Of a stretch of DNA of 64,000 bases, positions 63,610 to 64,000 are shown piece after piece. The DNA lies in NCBI RefSeq assembly GCF_021404545.1, contig NZ_JAAWWD010000002.1:62001-126000 (forward strand), given 5' to 3'. Every line of letters starts with the position of its first letter. Positions within the stretch are counted from its first letter, which is position 1. The notes under the pieces are model-generated. The model saw only the letters and a list, made by a program, of their open reading frames with translations, was not told the origin of the DNA and searched no databases. The position numbers and the translations under genes were made by a program. Origin of the DNA: Aestuariivita sp. (lineage in GTDB: Bacteria > Pseudomonadota > Alphaproteobacteria > Rhodobacterales > Rhodobacteraceae).

Positions 63610-64000
63610 TCAGGCCAGGCCCAGCTTTGCCTGGCGCGCCGCCCGCAGACGGGCAAAGTCATCGCCCGCGTGATAGGAGGACCGCGTCAAAGGCGTGGCC
63701 GAAACCATCAGGAACCCTTTGCCAAAGGCAGCCGTTTCATAGGCCTTGAACTCGTCCGGTGTGACAAACCGGTCAACCCGGTGGTGTTTCGGGGTTGGCT
63801 GCAAGTACTGGCCAATGGTCAGAAAATCGATATCGGCGGCGCGCATGTCATCCATCACCGCATGCACGGCCTGTTTGTCCTCGCCCAGACCCACCATGAT
63901 CCCGGATTTGGTGAACATCGACGGATCAAGCTCCTTGACCCGTTGAAGCAGGCGCAGGGAGTGGAAATAGCGCGCCCCGGGGCGCACTTCGGGGTAAAGA
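63610..64000 (-). CDS. lipA: lipoyl synthase, C-terminal part (5' end outside window)
   Basis: The last ~130 residues of a radical-SAM lipoyl synthase, which adds two sulfur atoms to octanoyl-lipoyl domains. Visible: [57 protein letters not shown] and [20 protein letters not shown] (the conserved RSSYHA near the end). The FeS-cluster Cys motifs lie outside the window. Confidence 0.96.
   Translation of the reverse strand, partial: LYPEVRPGARYFHSLRLLQRVKELDPSMFTKSGIMVGLGEDKQAVHAVMDDMRAADIDFLTIGQYLQPTPKHHRVDRFVTPDEFKAYETAAFGKGFLMVSATPLTRSSYHAGDDFARLRAARQAKLGLA

Overview
This is a GC-rich stretch of chromosome from an alphaproteobacterium, most likely a member of the Rhodobacteraceae (Roseobacter group). 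The assignment rests on gene content and order rather than on any marker comparison: chpT next to a DUF3553 gene, an olsBA ornithine-lipid pair, rplU-rpmA-obg-proBA, an L21 with a C-terminal helix-hairpin-helix extension, a class II DAHP synthase, a GlxA-type AraC regulator, urtABCDE, and dense operons joined by 4-bp ATGA overlaps.

Layout. 1-4.1 kb: end of glutaryl-CoA dehydrogenase, a DUF302 protein, an acetolactate-synthase-like TPP enzyme and a class III CoA-transferase (probable glutarate/lysine catabolism). 4.3-5.7 kb: TTC38-like TPR protein. 5.7-10.3 kb: opgC-opgG/D-opgH operon for periplasmic glucans. 10.3-11.6 kb: an esterase and a rhodanese, reading the other way. 11.6-18.0 kb: a mobile island. 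It holds a decayed IS91-type/tyrosine-recombinase element, an MFS exporter, a second full-length copy of the same element whose transposase has an in-frame stop, and an ISNCY-type element with a shortened transposase. 18.1-20.6 kb: pxpBCA (5-oxoprolinase). 21.1-22.3 kb: aroQ overlapping an orphan luxR. 22.6-25.3 kb: an SMR pump, tsf and rpsB. 25.5-27.1 kb: olsA and olsB. 27.2-28.1 kb: DUF3553 and chpT. 28.4-34.5 kb: rplU-rpmA, a three-gene GNAT-LysE-GNAT cassette, then obgE-proB-proA, all on the minus strand. 34.7-36.4 kb: two tandem DUF2059 lipoprotein-like/secreted proteins. 36.5 kb: tRNA-Ser(CGA). 36.8-41.6 kb: a HlyD / RbbA-like double ATPase-permease / ABC-2 permease exporter. 42.3-48.2 kb: the urtABCDE urea ABC importer. 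48.3-52.4 kb: thioesterase, M32 carboxypeptidase, ctaA and a TrmJ-like methyltransferase. 52.5-55.1 kb: thiE-like gene, HupE/UreJ-type membrane protein and a divergent DUF4198 protein. 55.2-57.8 kb: pseudouridine catabolism (psuK-psuG) and a DUF502 membrane protein. 57.9-64 kb: class II DAHP synthase, GlxA-type regulator, a frameshifted LysE gene, BenE-like transporter, an EEP-family nuclease/phosphatase and the 3' end of lipA.

Most of the window is ordinary housekeeping and metabolic DNA. The signals most worth a second look are the nested mobile island flanking the MFS gene, an AT-rich nested dyad left beside the ISNCY end, a perfect palindrome upstream of urtA, the L21 fusion, the LuxR solo coupled to aroQ, three consecutive hairpins between thiE and hupE, and the broken LysE gene. 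I did not find a convincing undescribed defence or biosynthetic system. All similarity statements are from reading the sequence; no searches were run.
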